Below are positions 60,798 to 61,601 of a stretch of DNA of 61,601 bases, piece after piece. Each line of letters opens with the position of its first letter. Positions within the stretch are counted from its first letter, which is position 1. This DNA comes from JAGRMG01 sp047975215. GTDB lineage: Bacteria; Pseudomonadota; Alphaproteobacteria; Rhodobacterales; Rhodobacteraceae. The position numbers and the translations under genes were made by a program. The DNA lies in the NCBI GenBank assembly GCA_047975215.1, contig JBKEDD010000010.1, forward strand, positions 1-61,601, written 5' to 3'. The notes beneath the pieces are model-generated. The model saw only the letters and a program-made list of their open reading frames with translations. It had not been told where the DNA came from and made no database searches.

Positions 60798-60938
60798 CTA
60801 TGCCAGTGTGACGCGCTTTTGTGCGCGGTTGTCGGCGGCCTGTGCCGCCATGATCGCCCGCCAGTTGGCGGGGATTCCGTCGTCGCCTATCCAGAGACGG
60901 GCGAGGCGTTCCAGTTGGTCGAGGGTTGGCGTGTTCAT
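60798..60938 (-). CDS. 46-residue protein of unknown function
   Basis: ATG 60938 overlaps the upstream stop (ATGA) and TAG at 60798. The product is a helical peptide (LDQLERLARLWIGDDGIPANWRAIMAAQ). Coupling to both neighbours and a normal codon pattern argue that it is translated. Confidence 0.5.
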   Translation of the reverse strand: MNTPTLDQLERLARLWIGDDGIPANWRAIMAAQAADNRAQKRVTLA

Positions 60939-61150
60939 TCCGTCGCCCCCTCTCGGAAATACAGCGCGCCGTCATATTCGATGAATGACGCGCCCGTGGC
61001 GTTGCCGCGCTCGGCGGCGTTCCAGACGCAGTTACTGCTGTCCTCAGTGACGCAGGGCGGCAGATACGCGCCGGTCCCGATGGCCGCCGCTCCCGCTGCC
61101 CCGACGCCGGCGCTCGCAATGGCGATGGTTATAATCTGTATTGTGGTCAT
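60935..61150 (-). CDS. Small membrane-anchored or exported protein
   Basis: The 71-residue product from ATG 61150 (CGGAG upstream) has a hydrophobic N-terminus (IIIAIASAGVGAAGAAAIG-like, residues 4-23) and a Cys pair (PPCV...NCVW) in the remainder. It could be a signal anchor or an exported disulfide peptide. It is the first gene of the minus-strand half, just after the double operator. Confidence 0.55.
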   Translation of the reverse strand: MTTIQIITIAIASAGVGAAGAAAIGTGAYLPPCVTEDSSNCVWNAAERGNATGASFIEYDGALYFREGATE

Positions 61151-61180
61151 TTCGTTTACTCCGTTCTCGGGTTGTGCCCA

Positions 61181-61213
61181 TAACCCCAAGTTACGCGATA
61201 TAACTCCGGGTTA
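61181..61213. promoter_or_regulatory. Double operator-like inverted repeat
   Basis: TAACCCCAAGTTA (61181-61193) and TAACTCCGGGTTA (61201-61213) are inverted copies of one 13-base half-site (11 of 13 positions) with a 7-base spacer. They lie 31 bases upstream of the first minus-strand gene. On that strand TTGTAA...TAACTT boxes are 17 bases apart, a weak promoter. This fits an early promoter under repressor control. Confidence 0.55.
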
Positions 61214-61406
61214 CAACGGAAATCGTACCTTCTCACGCTTTCGTGATAGACTAAGTTGCGGATTTCGCTCGGCTTTTCTAAGCCGAATTACGTCGCGCCC
61301 GTGCCGCTATGCGTGCCGGGTGACGCCTCAGTTCCGGAGGGACTTTCGTCCTGCTAGGCGGCGTGGTCGCTTCGTGTCTCACGTCGTCCTCCCATAGTAA
61401 CGGCGA

Positions 61407-61466
61407 GGTCGTCGGGGATTACCCGCCGACGCGCCCCGCAGGAGCGGCGGGGACTGCCCGACGACC
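61407..61466. repeat. Conserved-loop hairpin, copy 3
   Basis: Outer stem GGTCGTCGGG/CCCGACGACC (61407-61416 with 61457-61466) and inner stem CCCGCCG/CGGCGGG (61422-61428 with 61445-61451) enclose ACGCGCCCCGCAGGAG. The internal loop GATTA/GACTG is the only imperfection. It lies at the inner edge of the terminal repeat; the left end has a scrambled counterpart from base 1. Confidence 0.75.
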
Positions 61467-61601
61467 GCCCCGCCCCCCCCCCCCCTCCCCCCCCCCCCCC
61501 CCCGGGACCCCCGTGCCCGCGCGGGCGCAGAACCGGGGCGACGCCCCCCCCCACCTTGACCAGCGATGGTACCGCATGACTGCTCACGTGATAGAAAGGA
61601 C
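61425..61601. repeat. Right terminal repeat
   Basis: It contains the same elements in the same order as bases 1-183: hairpin half, GGGACTGCC...GACCGCCC, a C-rich stretch, GACGCCCCC, and a 32-base identical block (61558-61589). Bases 61470-61505 are nearly pure C, typical of assembly trouble. A true direct repeat of about 180 bases is likely. Confidence 0.6.

Larger units (their letters stand above)
61151..61601. other. Gene-less right end
   Basis: The stretch holds the double operator (61181-61213), a hairpin TCGGCTT/AAGCCGA (61269-61286), a folded stretch CGCCT...AGGCG (about 61325-61363), conserved-loop hairpin copy 3 (61407-61466), C homopolymers and the terminal repeat core (61558-61589). 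No gene of credible quality is seen. Confidence 0.6.

Noticed and set aside
1..61601. tRNA, rRNA, integrase or single-subunit RNA polymerase genes
   Set aside because: I looked for tRNA arms, recombinase motifs and polymerase motifs and found none I could support; a tRNA-scanning program would settle the first.

Overview
The window looks like a nearly complete genome of a tailed double-stranded DNA phage (Caudoviricetes). It carries small and large terminase, portal, scaffold, major capsid, connector, tail and tailspike genes, a lysis cassette and a full replication module. I see no integrase, no rRNA and no tRNA. Host genes are absent and almost every base from 397 to 61150 is genic. A GapR-like (DUF2312) protein and the GC-rich codon use point to an alphaproteobacterial host. 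I see no separate tape-measure gene, tail-tube chaperones or baseplate set. There is one giant 3155-residue virion-type protein, so a podovirus-like particle with an ejection-protein system is my best inference. I cannot name the genus.

Layout. The two ends (about 1-183 and 61425-61601) are imperfect copies of each other. They share a 32-base identical core and are rich in C/G homopolymers, which suggests a direct terminal repeat read at low quality. The plus-strand half (397-35412) is the late, virion-building half. It runs: two small unknown genes; a promoter with a possible small structured RNA and terminator; TerS, TerL and portal; a small Acb2-like gene; a cysteine-rich tailspike/fibre block (6281-13569); lysis genes (13587-15334); scaffold, capsid and decoration (15848-18705); connectors and tail nozzle (18775-23074); then small genes and the giant protein (23067-35412). 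Neighbouring genes overlap constantly (ATGA, TAATG, ATGGGTAA), so translation is coupled.

The late operon meets the minus-strand operon at a terminator block (35419-35482). The minus-strand half (61150 down to 35514) is the early/middle half. From right to left it holds small leader genes; a structured non-coding stretch (59146-60104) that is a plausible origin; a 669-residue unknown; a secreted Asn/Ser-rich protein; many small unknowns; a MoxR ATPase with its VWA/metallopeptidase-like partner; a gp88-like protein; family A DNA polymerase; a Cas4/RecB-like nuclease; a VRR-NUC nuclease; a SNF2-type helicase; HNH; a putative ssDNA-binding protein; a primase-helicase; MazG; GapR-like; and an exonuclease. 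No RNA polymerase gene is visible, so host polymerase probably reads sigma70-like promoters. Good examples lie at 1087, 6214 and 47123.

The most unusual signals are non-coding. A hairpin family near 53.0, 57.05 and 61.43 kb keeps the same loop while its stems change with base-pairing preserved. A 13-base half-site (TAACCCnnAGTwA type) recurs at promoters at 1.1, 47.1 and 61.2 kb, with one more copy at 44.8 kb. A promoter-hairpin-terminator unit of about 120 bases sits just ahead of the terminase.
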